12,986 bases of DNA from CAYPKG01 sp964411275 (GTDB lineage: Bacteria > Bacillota > Clostridia > Christensenellales > CAG-138): assembly GCA_964411275.1 (NCBI GenBank), contig CAYPKG010000047.1:1-12986 (forward strand). The letters run 5' to 3'. The notes beneath the pieces were generated by a model. That model did no database searches. It saw only the letters and a list, made by a program, of their open reading frames with translations, and was not told the origin of the DNA. The stretch's first letter is position 1; each line of letters begins with the position of its first letter. Below are positions 1 through 7,365 of the stretch, piece by piece. The position numbers and the translations under genes were made by a program.

Positions 1-1201
1 AGTAAGGGGATACGATGTCCTTGATGACAGTAGTTGTGTCGAGTATAATGTCGGGCACACCAATTTGATCTTGTATACTATCAAAAATGTCGTTCAAAGA
101 ACCAGCGTCGCCGGCTGTTAGATAATAATTTTCTCCTGTGCGATCGTAGTTTGTCTTAATCTTCCAACCAGAATCGTCATTTTCCGAGGGTCGCTCTATT
201 CCAGTATCAACTGCGCCTTTGAAATTGCTAGACACATAATTCATAAATCGGTTTGTTGCAGCAATATCTGGGTCTCGAGTATCCTCATCACTCCTCGTCC
301 AAGAATCTCCAGGATTCCCATTGCAGACTCCATGCAGCTGACCGGGATCAGCACCATCGAACATGCCGATGGAATACACTGTAGCTCCACTAGCTTTTAA
401 GCGTAGTGCAGGCTGGATCGTACGATCGGCAACATCATCGTCAAATTTGTCCCTGAGCCATTCACTGGAGGGCACACCATCAGTAAACAAGATCACGACT
501 TTTTGGCGAGGGGTATTTGTTCCCGTGTAGTTATATTCGGTGCCCATTAGCGTTTCAGCCTGCGCCATGCCCGCAGCTGTGTTTGTTGTCAGGCTAAGGG
601 GCCATGGAAGGTTGTCTATACTATCCTGCAAGGCATCCATTCCATTATCGTTAACAAAAGTCCAACTCCTTCTAGTATTAGCTCCATCAGCAAATGTAAC
701 GATCGAAATGCGATGATCTGCTGTATCTTCATCATATTTATCGTGCACGGCTGCAATGAATTGTTTTACGGTTGCTTTTAGCGCCCTTTGGCGGGTACCA
801 ATCATCGATAAGGACTGGTCCAGCACCAAAACGATATCCGCAGGGGAGGCGGTTGTAGTTGTGGTGACAGTGCCGGTGGTATAAGCCTCCAGTGTGATTT
901 TATATTCATCTGTATCGCCGACTTGTTGAACTTCTTTGTTTAATTCCAGACCCTCAACCTCATCACTTGCGCGTTTTGCAGCGGATTGAAACCGAGCCAT
1001 GGCGGAGCCAACCTGTACGGCGGGCATCAAAGGGCCGGCATCGGTAAAATTAACGGTTTTTGGGGCGGGGGCCAAAGCACTCAGGTGCGCTTGCAAAGCG
1101 GCAAGCTCTTCTTCTGAAAGCGCCGAAGCAAAGGCCTCAATCTCCCAATCCGTCAGGGTGTCTAAAATGGCCTCCGCTTCCTCCCAGGCCGTGCAAGCCA
1201 T
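1..1201 (-). CDS. von Willebrand factor A domain surface protein, 3' part (out of frame with its 5' part, runs off left edge)
   Basis: The minus strand is open from about 1250 to the window edge in one frame and encodes a vWA domain. The MIDAS metal site is visible: D-Q-S-L-S after a hydrophobic strand (IVLVLD, about 820-840), the Thr of the TTNTAAG segment (about 570-585), and the Asp of LFTDG (about 478-490). The domain is preceded by a short helical stretch rich in Glu, Leu and Ala (about 1090-1200), with repeated E-E-L/A-A-L patterns. vWA domains bind ligands through a divalent metal and are common in secreted adhesins. The nearest in-frame ATG is at 1201, nine bases past the stop of the 5' part and without a convincing ribosome site. 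This is more likely the continuation of the signal-peptide ORF at 1210-1827 than a separate gene. The C-terminus, including any sortase or membrane anchor, lies outside the window. Confidence 0.8.
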   Translation of the reverse strand, partial: MACTAWEEAEAILDTLTDWEIEAFASALSEEELAALQAHLSALAPAPKTVNFTDAGPLMPAVQVGSAMARFQSAAKRASDEVEGLELNKEVQQVGDTDEYKITLEAYTTGTVTTTTTASPADIVLVLDQSLSMIGTRQRALKATVKQFIAAVHDKYDEDTADHRISIVTFADGANTRRSWTFVNDNGMDALQDSIDNLPWPLSLTTNTAAGMAQAETLMGTEYNYTGTNTPRQKVVILFTDGVPSSEWLRDKFDDDVADRTIQPALRLKASGATVYSIGMFDGADPGQLHGVCNGNPGDSWTRSDEDTRDPDIAATNRFMNYVSSNFKGAVDTGIERPSENDDSGWKIKTNYDRTGENYYLTAGDAGSLNDIFDSIQDQIGVPDIILDTTTVIKDIVSPY

Positions 1202-1209
1202 CAGCGAGT

Positions 1210-1827
1210 CTAAAGCGCCTTCACTTTTTCCGCATCGAACTTCGCAACATACAGGGGACAATCCTCACTATGCTGTTCCCCTTCCTCAGCGCCGCAGGTG
1301 CATTCGAGCTTCGGCGCGACATACAGGGGGCAGGTATCCGAGTGTGCGGCACCTTCTACCGCGCCACAATCGCATATGGGCTGTGGCGCGACATACAGGG
1401 GGCAGGTATCCGCATGTGCGGCACCCTCTACCGCGCCGCAATCGCATACGGGCTGTGGCGCGACATACAGGGGGCAGGTGTCCGAGTGTGCGGCACCTTC
1501 TACCGCGCCGCAGTCACATGTTGGCGCCGGGGGTTCGGTTGTAACCGTGGGTTCCGGATCACCGGAAGGTATCGGTGTAACCACAGGCTCCGTTGTATCC
1601 ACAGGCTCCGTTGAAACGGTCGGTTCCGGGTCACCAGAAGGCTCCGGTGAAACCGCAGTCTCCGGATCAACCGTGGGGTGCTCCGCCGGGCAAGCACAGG
1701 GATTTACCTCGCATTGCGCGCAGGGGACCCCCTCTTCCACGGCCATTGTCGCACCCACCGGAATCATCCCGGTGAGCAGTAGAACGCTGATCAGCAATGC
1801 CGTCCACTTTGTTTTGCGATTTTTCAT
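1210..1827 (-). CDS. Secreted Cys-rich repeat protein, 5' part of the vWA protein (frameshifted)
   Basis: The start is the ATG at 1827, which follows GAGGAG by about 11 bases; an upstream in-frame GTG overlaps that ribosome site and is unlikely. The 205-residue product begins with a typical signal peptide (basic MKNRKTK, hydrophobic core LLISVLLLTG, likely cut near ATMA). A Cys-rich CAQCEVNPCAC segment follows, then a Pro/Thr/Glu linker containing two near-copies of PSGDPEPTV. Four 24-residue repeats come next, of form CxCGAxEG..H..xCPLYVA. The frame then stops at TAG (1212-1210), while the vWA domain continues directly in the -1 frame. The Cys and His spacing would suit zinc binding or disulfides; that is inference. 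The protein is presumably exported and displayed on the cell surface. I do not recognise a named family for the repeat. Confidence 0.75.
   Translation of the reverse strand: MKNRKTKWTALLISVLLLTGMIPVGATMAVEEGVPCAQCEVNPCACPAEHPTVDPETAVSPEPSGDPEPTVSTEPVDTTEPVVTPIPSGDPEPTVTTEPPAPTCDCGAVEGAAHSDTCPLYVAPQPVCDCGAVEGAAHADTCPLYVAPQPICDCGAVEGAAHSDTCPLYVAPKLECTCGAEEGEQHSEDCPLYVAKFDAEKVKAL
1249..1536 (-). repeat. Four tandem 72-bp repeats encoding a Cys/His motif
   Basis: The plus-strand word ATACAGGG recurs at 1249, 1321, 1393 and 1465, an exact 72-base period. On the coding (minus) strand each unit gives 24 residues with a fixed C-x-C-G ... H ... C-P-L-Y-V-A pattern. The middle copies are almost identical; the copy nearest the vWA domain (1249-1320) is the most divergent. 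The multiple of three preserves the frame, so copy number can change without breaking the protein. Confidence 0.9.
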
Positions 1828-1907
1828 TCGACCTGTCACTCCTCTGCCGCAATATCGTAATTAGGGCGAAGCCCCAGCGAAAAAACGAAACGATTCGTAT
1901 TTTGTTT

Positions 1908-1936
1908 ACTATATCCCGTTGGTAACAAATTGTAAA
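1908..1936 (-). promoter_or_regulatory. SigA-type promoter of the vWA protein gene
   Basis: Minus strand: -35 TTTACA at 1936-1931, a 17-base spacer, and -10 TATAGT at 1913-1908. Each hexamer differs from consensus at one position. The predicted transcript starts near 1901, giving a leader of about 75 bases before the ATG at 1827. Confidence 0.65.
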
Positions 1937-2474
1937 GACTTTGTGATCAGAAGAAGCAGACGAAAAATGTCAGCTTTGAGCCAAACAAAAAGGCAAAAAA
2001 CGCGAGACAATCGCGATAATAGCCATATAACAATAAGGAGCTTAATGCCATAAATTAATCATTTAGATAGGAAAATGAAGGGATTTTAAGGTGGAAAAAA
2101 AGTCATGCTTGGGTAACAAATAGAGCCAAATATGCGTAAAGTTTATGAACAAATGAACAAAAAAAGGCAAGGAAATAGGGGTTTATGAAAAATATACAGG
2201 TGTTGCGCAAAGGGTTTCAAGATTTTAAAATGATTGCTATAAAAAAAAGGCCCGTTTCGCCCGGCTCTATTGTGACAAAAGGGGGGTGTAGCCCTGTCAC
2301 TGTGGGGGAATTTTTTAACGGAGCGGGAAAAGAAGGAAAAATCAGTCGAACAATATATAATATATTATATTAAAATGATCAAAAAATGATCGATTCCGCA
2401 TTTCCACATTTTTCGTTTTCCCATCCCCGCCACCGGGAGGAGCGGAACCGGGTGCGCAAATAGGCTTTATCGCC
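1937..2474. other. AT-rich intergenic stretch without a convincing gene
   Basis: No ORF here has coding character. A 62-codon plus ORF at 2185-2373 exists, but its product has low complexity and no recognisable features. Visible structure: oligo-A runs, an AT-only near-palindrome at about 2351-2371, and two copies of AAATGATC just after it (about 2374-2392). An imperfect GC-rich hairpin (CACC ... GGTG) lies near 2430-2455. Confidence 0.5.
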
Positions 2475-2517
2475 AAGGGGCGGCGGCTGAAACCCATATT
2501 CAGCCCCGCCCCTTTCT
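2475..2517 (-). terminator. Long GC-rich hairpin after the SPFH operon
   Basis: Arms 2475-2491 and 2499-2514 pair over 16 bp with one bulged C around a 7-base loop. It lies about 20 bases past the hflC-like stop codon, so it probably ends that minus-strand transcript. The only T-rich tail (TTTCTT) is on the plus-strand side, so on the minus strand it is not a canonical intrinsic terminator; it may instead stabilise the mRNA 3' end. Confidence 0.5.
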
Positions 2518-2537
2518 TACGGCTTTTCTCTTTTGGC

Positions 2538-3482
2538 CTATTCCTTCACGCCGTTGAATATCCCGGCGATGGGGGAGTCCGGGGACAATATCAAAGTGGT
2601 GTCCTGTTGAAGCCCGGCCTTGGCCGCGTCCAGCGCCCGGACAAAATCGTAAAAATCCGCCTTTTGCGCATCGTTGTACGCTTGGGCGAGTATCTCCATA
2701 TACTGCTGCTCTCCCTCCGCGATTGTTTGCGCGGCGAGGGCATCTGCCTGGGAAAGGCGGATGGTCACCGATTTGTCCGTCTCCGTGCGGATCATGCGCG
2801 CTTCCTCCTCCCCCTCGGCCTGATAGGAGGCGGCGATGTTGTTGCGCTCTGAGATCATGCGGGTGTAGACGGCTTGCTTGTTGTCGTCCGGGAGGTCGAG
2901 ATGCTTTGTTTCAAAGCCCACCAGCTCCACCCCGTACTGATCCAGGGTGGATCCGATGTTGGCGTAAATCTTCACGGCCAGCTCGTCCCGGCCGCTGATG
3001 ATCTCCATCTGGGGCAGATTGCTGATGACGGTTTTCATGGAGTTGTAGGCGATGTTGCCGATGCGCACCTCTGCCGTGGCGATGCTGCCGCTGAGCGTGC
3101 GGATGAACTTGGCGGGATCGCTGATGCGCCACAGCACAAAACTGTCCGCCACCATTGTCTTTTTGTCCTGGGTGATGACATCCGAAATGGGGATGTCGTA
3201 AAACCGGATGTTATTGGGCAAGCTGAATTCGTTTTGCACAAAGGGGAGCTTGAAGCTGATCCCCGGCTGCTCCGTAATATAGCGGATCTCGCCAAACTGC
3301 TGAATGACCCTGTATTCGTTGGGCATTGTGATGACGACGCATTGGGAATAGACGAGAAACAGCAGCAATAGGATGCCCACGAGGATCACGCGGCGAATGA
3401 TGGCGCGCTTTAGAACGGCGGAGGCCTGGGCGCTGTCCGCGCCGCCGGTGTTACTTTCCTGATATCCTTTGTTGTTTTCCAT
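2538..3482 (-). CDS. hflC: HflC-like SPFH/band 7 membrane protein
   Basis: The start is the ATG at 3482, seven bases after GGGAGGAG; an in-frame GTG at 3503 overlaps the upstream stop and lies before that site, so it is rejected. The 314-residue product has a short polar N-terminus, one membrane segment at about residues 32-52 (VILVGILLLLFLVYSQC), then the band 7 domain. HflC hallmarks are visible: YRVIQQFGE, the PGISFKLPF turn, VLWRISDP, and the region around ERNNIAASYQAEGEEEARMI, followed by an Ala/Gln/Glu-rich coiled coil (about 210-270). HflC with HflK forms a large cage around the FtsH protease in bacteria where it has been studied. The gene lies 17 bases downstream of the HflK-like gene, clearly one operon. 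No ftsH is in this window, so partnership with FtsH is inferred from family knowledge only. Confidence 0.88.
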   Translation of the reverse strand: MENNKGYQESNTGGADSAQASAVLKRAIIRRVILVGILLLLFLVYSQCVVITMPNEYRVIQQFGEIRYITEQPGISFKLPFVQNEFSLPNNIRFYDIPISDVITQDKKTMVADSFVLWRISDPAKFIRTLSGSIATAEVRIGNIAYNSMKTVISNLPQMEIISGRDELAVKIYANIGSTLDQYGVELVGFETKHLDLPDDNKQAVYTRMISERNNIAASYQAEGEEEARMIRTETDKSVTIRLSQADALAAQTIAEGEQQYMEILAQAYNDAQKADFYDFVRALDAAKAGLQQDTTLILSPDSPIAGIFNGVKE

Positions 3483-3499
3483 TTTTTCGCTCCTCCCGG

Positions 3500-4486
3500 T
3501 CACTGCCCGCCGCTGCTGTTGCCAAAGGGCTCCAGCGGCAGTATCTTGCTGACGTTGCCGTCGCCGTTGTCGATATAGATCTTCATGCGGGGCAGCACCT
3601 CTTCCATGGCCTCGTAGAACATGCGCTGTTTGGTCATGTTGGGATTCTTCTGATATTCCTCATACATGGCGTTGAACACCGCGACCTGGGCCTTTGCGTC
3701 GTTGATGCGGCTTTCCTTCTGCGCTTCCGCTTCCTTTAATATAGCGTCCTCCTGGGCACGGGCCGCCGGGATCTGCTCGCTTTCGTATTTGCGGGCGTTG
3801 TTGATGGCGGTGTCCTTGCCCTGCTTGGCAGTCTCCACGTTTTTGAATGCGTCCTTTACCTCTTCCGTGGGAGGCTCCGCATCCTGTATGGTGATGTTGA
3901 TCAGCTGCAGACCGATGTTCTCCTCCTCCAGCCGCTTTGTGAGCTTTTCCTTGATCTCCGCCTGGATTTCATTTTTGCCTGTGGTGATGACCTCGTCCAC
4001 CCCGTGCAGGCCGATGGTGTCCCGGATATAGCTGAGCGCAAGGTTTCGCAGGATCGCCTCCGGTTCGTGGGACGCGAAGAGATACCGGTCCGGCTCCAGA
4101 ACCTGATATTCCAGGAAAAAATCCACGTTTACGAAATTGTAGTCCGAGGTGATCATCATCGATTCGGAAAGGACAGACCCGTCCGATGTAACCAGCTCAT
4201 CCTGATAGCCGATATTTTCAGAGTAGTTCCTCGTTTGGCCGCTTTCCACATATCCGATGGAAAAGCTATTGATGATCATGGGCACGATCTGCACCCGCTG
4301 CACCAGCGGCAGCTTGAAGTGGATGCCCGGCGTGGTGACGGTGCCTGCCCTGCCAAATGTGGTGACCACCGCCTGCTCCTGCTCCTCAATGACATAAAAA
4401 CAATTGAACACCAGTAAAAGCAGCAGGACCACGACGATGGCCAGATTGGACAAACGCAATATGCGCTTTAATTTTTTCGTTGTCAT
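3500..4486 (-). CDS. hflK: HflK-like SPFH/band 7 membrane protein
   Basis: The start ATG at 4486 follows AAGGAGG with a five-base gap. The 328-residue protein has one N-terminal membrane helix (about residues 13-32, LSNLAIVVVLLLLLVFNCFYV). The band 7 domain follows, with EEQEQAVVTTFGR, TPGIHFKLPLVQ and the HflK-like block YNFVNVDFFLEYQV. From about residue 200 there is a charged Ala/Glu/Lys coiled coil (DAFKNVETAKQGKDTAINNA), as in HflK. It lacks the long Gly-rich cytoplasmic N-terminus of the E. coli protein, which is usual in Firmicutes as far as I know. It is first in a two-gene operon with the HflC-like gene. The expected role is a membrane scaffold that modulates membrane-protein quality control. 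Confidence 0.88.
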   Translation of the reverse strand: MTTKKLKRILRLSNLAIVVVLLLLLVFNCFYVIEEQEQAVVTTFGRAGTVTTPGIHFKLPLVQRVQIVPMIINSFSIGYVESGQTRNYSENIGYQDELVTSDGSVLSESMMITSDYNFVNVDFFLEYQVLEPDRYLFASHEPEAILRNLALSYIRDTIGLHGVDEVITTGKNEIQAEIKEKLTKRLEEENIGLQLINITIQDAEPPTEEVKDAFKNVETAKQGKDTAINNARKYESEQIPAARAQEDAILKEAEAQKESRINDAKAQVAVFNAMYEEYQKNPNMTKQRMFYEAMEEVLPRMKIYIDNGDGNVSKILPLEPFGNSSGGQ

Positions 4487-4526
4487 GATTTCCTCCTTCG
4501 TGTTGATCTCATGTGCGTATCTTAAT

Positions 4527-4535
4527 ATTATATCA
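4527..4535 (-). promoter_or_regulatory. Extended -10 promoter of the hflK-hflC operon
   Basis: The minus strand carries TGATATAAT: a perfect TATAAT (4532-4527) with the TGn extension. No good -35 hexamer lies 16-18 bases upstream, as expected for an extended -10 promoter. The start site would be near 4520, about 35 bases before the ATG. A weak AT-rich palindrome (TTTTCCA / TGGAAAA, 4588-4608) lies between this promoter and the end of the upstream lyase gene. Confidence 0.55.
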
Positions 4536-4626
4536 TTTTTTGAGGGCTGCGGTTGGGATTTTTTCAGTCAAGAGAGCGCCATGGGGCTTTTCCATGACGC
4601 TTGGAAAAATATGACGGTATGACAAA

Positions 4627-5622
4627 TCAAACAATATAGAGTATTTGCTCTAAAGAAAAGCGCTTTGCGATTTCGGCACGGAAAAAAGCCTCGCCCTGTG
4701 CCCGGGCGGATTGATTGTAGGTGTACTTCCCCATGCCCCGGCCTGTCATCATGGCCTTGTCATACAGCTCCACCGCCTCGGGAAAGGCCTCGTTGTTGAT
4801 GGCGCGGTGGACAAAGCTGTATGTCATGAAAATCAGCTCCAACAGCATTTCCTTCTTTACCTTCGCCGACAGGCTTTGGGCCAGAATGTCCAGAAGCTCC
4901 CTGTACGCCTGCTTCCAATCGCCCACCATAACAATGGGCGCGATGAGCAGGCCCACCCGGTACCCCGCCTCGCACAGGCTGTTGATGGCGGCGATGCGGC
5001 TGTTCAGGCTGGAGGTGCCTTTTTCGATCTCAGCAATCATCGGCTGGGGATTTACGCTCATGCGGGCGATGACCCTTCCGCGATGATCTAGGTTCAGCAG
5101 CGGGCGAACCATGCTGAATTTGGTTGGGAATGTGATAAATCCCCGTTCCTTCCGGGCAAATTCCTCAATGGTCCAAACCAGGTTGCCTGTGATGGTGTTT
5201 TCCAGCACCAGATCGCTGTTGCTGCCAATTTCATAGGTCAGGTCGCCATGGCTGTTCGCCGCTGCTTTCATCAGCTTTTGTAACATTTCCTCGCGATTGA
5301 CAAAAAGCCTCAAATAGGAGCATTTGTTATAATGACACACCAAATAGCAGTATAAGCATGTGGCCGTACAGCCAGAGGAGGTGTAGGGCACCAGAAAGTC
5401 GGATATTTTTTCGTTTTTCCGGTAGGTATGGGTCTTGCGGGTACCGATGATCAGCAGCTTTTTCATGGCGGGAAACGCGGTGTTTGGGTTTCGGCGCAGC
5501 TGTTCGATGTTGTTATGGTTTTCAATTGCAATCCAGTTAGAACCCGCGTACTTGCTACGCAGCTCTTTTCCAAGGGGATACTCCAGCGCGGCCGGCTCGT
5601 AATAGATCGTGTTGAAATTCAA
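4627..5622 (-). CDS. splB: Spore photoproduct lyase, clostridial type (radical SAM)
   Basis: Spore photoproduct lyase repairs the UV lesion 5-thyminyl-5,6-dihydrothymine in germinating spores, using SAM and a [4Fe-4S] cluster. The 331-residue length fits the family (about 340). The cluster motif C-x3-C-x2-C is C85, C89 and C92 in SSGCTATCLYCYL. The TRKTH, DFLVPYTSSGC, GLLIAPIV and GKYTY blocks match the family as I recall it. By eye, the position of the B. subtilis hydrogen-donor cysteine (EASC) is Ser134 here (EIGSNSDLV). Two extra cysteines, C96 and C101, follow the cluster; I believe this is typical of clostridial lyases. The start is TTG at 5622, since a TAA lies in frame just upstream and GGGAGAG sits five bases before it. 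It appears monocistronic; no splA gene is adjacent. Confidence 0.93.
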   Translation of the reverse strand: MNFNTIYYEPAALEYPLGKELRSKYAGSNWIAIENHNNIEQLRRNPNTAFPAMKKLLIIGTRKTHTYRKNEKISDFLVPYTSSGCTATCLYCYLVCHYNKCSYLRLFVNREEMLQKLMKAAANSHGDLTYEIGSNSDLVLENTITGNLVWTIEEFARKERGFITFPTKFSMVRPLLNLDHRGRVIARMSVNPQPMIAEIEKGTSSLNSRIAAINSLCEAGYRVGLLIAPIVMVGDWKQAYRELLDILAQSLSAKVKKEMLLELIFMTYSFVHRAINNEAFPEAVELYDKAMMTGRGMGKYTYNQSARAQGEAFFRAEIAKRFSLEQILYIV

Positions 5623-5633
5623 GATGGCTCTCC

Positions 5634-5690
5634 CTATGTGTTATTCCTTCGCTGGGGGTAAAAAGGGCATGTCAAAACCCTACCTCCTTT
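5634..5690 (-). promoter_or_regulatory. Strong Shine-Dalgarno with tiny leader ORF upstream of splB
   Basis: AAAGGAGGTA lies at 5690-5681, the best ribosome site in the neighbourhood, but not at the splB start. It precedes two possible mini-ORFs: TTG at 5675 (13 codons, stop TAG 5636-5634) and ATG at 5670 (9 codons, MPFLPPAKE, stop 5643-5641). The first ends 11 bases before the splB TTG, which suggests translational coupling or a leader peptide. Confidence 0.35.
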
Positions 5691-5846
5691 GTTCAGTTTG
5701 CGCACAAAGCAGGCAGTTTATATCATATTCTTTTTTATTGCAATTCAGTTTCGGAATAATCCACGCAGCTAAGCCCCATCAACCGCGCCAACTTATCTCA
5801 CTGGCGGCATTTTCCGCTTGGCTCACGGCTTGCTTGTTTTAGCCAA

Positions 5847-6101
5847 CTACTTTTCTGGCCGGATGATAATTAGCGCCATGCCGCTTAATACTGCAAATAT
5901 ACAGCCAAGCCATCGAACACTGATAATACAGCTTTCAATGAGCATTGTCTGCCTCATCCACATGCTTTCCATATTTGTTTGCCAATCGTATGTTAAATTC
6001 TCCCCCAGAGCTTTACCAATGTATGGGCTTGCGATCACCAATAATATGCCAACAACAAACATAAGTTTCATGATCTTTGAATTTCGCGGTGACATCAACA
6101 T
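5847..6101 (-). CDS. Small two-helix membrane protein, function unknown
   Basis: The start is the ATG at 6101, six bases after TTGGAG; a TTG 13 codons upstream lacks a ribosome site and is rejected. The 84-residue product has two hydrophobic helices, about residues 11-31 (LMFVVGILLVIASPYIG) and about 56-81 (WLGCIFAVLSGMALIII). Between them is a polar, Met/Trp/Gln-containing loop. The C-terminus is short and basic (RPEK). I do not recognise a family. It follows the split lipoprotein gene by about 40 bases on the same strand and is probably co-transcribed with it. Like that gene, it is noticeably AT-richer than the SPFH and lyase genes. Confidence 0.6.
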   Translation of the reverse strand: MLMSPRNSKIMKLMFVVGILLVIASPYIGKALGENLTYDWQTNMESMWMRQTMLIESCIISVRWLGCIFAVLSGMALIIIRPEK

Positions 6102-6143
6102 ACTGGCCTCCAATTCGTTATTTCTAATTATACTGTACAAAAT

Positions 6144-6470
6144 TCAGTTGAATTCCCCTTGATCCGCTTTAAGACCAATTTCGATTTCATCACGGAATTT
6201 TTCAATTATATATTCATTGATTTCCTTTGTTTCTTCATAAGGACACTCGCTTTTGTATACTTCATACCTTTGAGAATAGTATCCGGCCAGATCACATTCA
6301 TCTTCTGTTATCGTCCAAACCCCATCGACTTTTTCAAGCTGCAAAACATGAAAATCACCAGCAGTACTCTCCACTTCGGGGTCTATTACAAAGCGCACTT
6401 TGATTTGATTCAGAGCATTGACAACGGCATGCGGGGGGTTAATATCAATGCTATCATACTCGACCTGCAT
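6144..6470 (-). CDS. C-terminal part of the split lipoprotein (separated by an in-frame TAA)
   Basis: The longest ATG-started product is 108 residues, but this ATG (6470) has no ribosome binding site. The same frame is open upstream to the TAA at 6518-6516 that ends the lipoprotein ORF, adding 15 residues (RGLARGINLSYASYE). The stretch around YEMQVEYDSIDI, then a predicted strand ending VRFVIDP, then VLQLEKVDGVWTITEDE, reads like the C-terminal beta-rich half of a small NTF2-like or amidase-associated accessory domain. The matching N-terminal helical half (IKTVIHEYFSLRHELRSI) lies at the end of the upstream ORF. I therefore read both as one ancestral gene of about 395 codons with a premature stop. 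The function is unknown; it is probably translated poorly or not at all. Confidence 0.55.
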   Translation of the reverse strand: MQVEYDSIDINPPHAVVNALNQIKVRFVIDPEVESTAGDFHVLQLEKVDGVWTITEDECDLAGYYSQRYEVYKSECPYEETKEINEYIIEKFRDEIEIGLKADQGEFN

Positions 6471-6515
6471 TTCATAGCTTGCGTATGATAGATTTATTCC
6501 CCGCGCCAGCCCCCT

Positions 6516-7334
6516 TTATTGCATCTGCTCATATTGCATTTGGCTGGTGATCCGTGTTTTGTTGCGAAATTCCTCACCATGGCAGAGGGATAGAAGATGA
6601 AGTAAGGTTTCCGATTGCGGGTCAAATGGTGCATCCGTAATGATGGATCGAAGTTCATGACGAAGAGAAAAATACTCATGTATTACCGTTTTTATCGCTA
6701 GACTTTCGTCAGTACCCGGCGCTGTTTGTATGGGAGCCTCTGCCGTTGGAGCAGATGTAGATATCGGCTCATTCTCAATCAAATTGCTGTACTCATTTTT
6801 TACTTTTAATGTCATTCTTTCGGTACCTATGTTGATACTCCCCGATCCTTCAAATCGAACGAATTTCCAATTTCCTTTTTCATTTAACTCCAATATTATG
6901 TCACGGTTGAATTCCTCTATAACGTATGTTTCTGTAATCCTTAACCATTCATAGTCCAATTCTGGATGGCTGGCAAACGTGTATCGCTCGATTTGTGCAG
7001 CGCTCAAAGTAACGCCCTCGTTAAAAATCAGAGGACGCAGAATGCTATATACTTTTTTGTAATTCGCCATATCAAAGAAACTACCCAATATTACGTCCGC
7101 ATCAGCTCCGTATATTTCAAGTAGCATATGATATTCGTCTTCAATCTCTTCGAAAGAATCCGCTTTCGAAATAATCAATATAGGCTTTTCGATTACTTCC
7201 AGGATTTCCAGGGCCTCCTCCATGGAAAAAGGCGTCGAAGCCATCGTCCGGGGAATTGGCATACCGCCATAGCTTCTATTGGAGCAGGAGGTCAGCAATG
7301 CGACAATAACGCATATGCATAATAACTTTTTCAT
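6516..7334 (-). CDS. Lipoprotein of unknown function, N-terminal part of a gene split by a stop codon
   Basis: Two ATGs abut (7337 and 7334). The second is preferred because AAGGAG is six bases upstream of it but only three from the first. The 272-residue product has a lipoprotein signal with lipobox L14-T15-S16-C17 (LLTSC), so it should be exported and lipid-anchored. Residues of about 35-175 form a first mixed domain, ending in strands such as DIILELNEKGNWKFVRFEG. A Thr/Ala/Pro linker follows (ISTSAPTAEAPIQTAP, about 195-210), then a helical stretch starting a second domain that is cut at CAA-TAA. The downstream frame stays open and looks like the rest of that domain. I do not recognise the first domain. 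It is AT-richer than the flanking genes. Confidence 0.7.
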   Translation of the reverse strand: MKKLLCICVIVALLTSCSNRSYGGMPIPRTMASTPFSMEEALEILEVIEKPILIISKADSFEEIEDEYHMLLEIYGADADVILGSFFDMANYKKVYSILRPLIFNEGVTLSAAQIERYTFASHPELDYEWLRITETYVIEEFNRDIILELNEKGNWKFVRFEGSGSINIGTERMTLKVKNEYSNLIENEPISTSAPTAEAPIQTAPGTDESLAIKTVIHEYFSLRHELRSIITDAPFDPQSETLLHLLSLCHGEEFRNKTRITSQMQYEQMQ

Positions 7335-7365
7335 CATTATCTCCTTCCCCTTGCGGCCATATCCA

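Noticed and set aside
2185..2373. 62-codon plus-strand ORF in the vWA-SPFH gap
   Set aside because: The product has no recognisable features and comes from low-complexity A/G-rich sequence; the upstream AGGGG is too close to the ATG to be convincing.
2340..2400. AT-only near-palindrome and AAATGATC repeats as a replication origin or promoter
   Set aside because: No DnaA-box cluster, iterons or replication genes are nearby, and no gene lies suitably downstream on either strand.
5700..5765. Sporulation SigG-like promoter for splB (GAATT, 17 bases, GATATAA on minus)
   Set aside because: The -10 differs from the CATnnTA consensus at two of its five fixed positions, and in an AT-rich stretch this is likely by chance.
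5691..5780. Possible small Cys protein (NCLLCAQTEQRR) upstream of splB
   Set aside because: The frame is open back to a TGA near 5783 but has no ATG, GTG or TTG start with a ribosome site; the CxxC pattern is probably chance.
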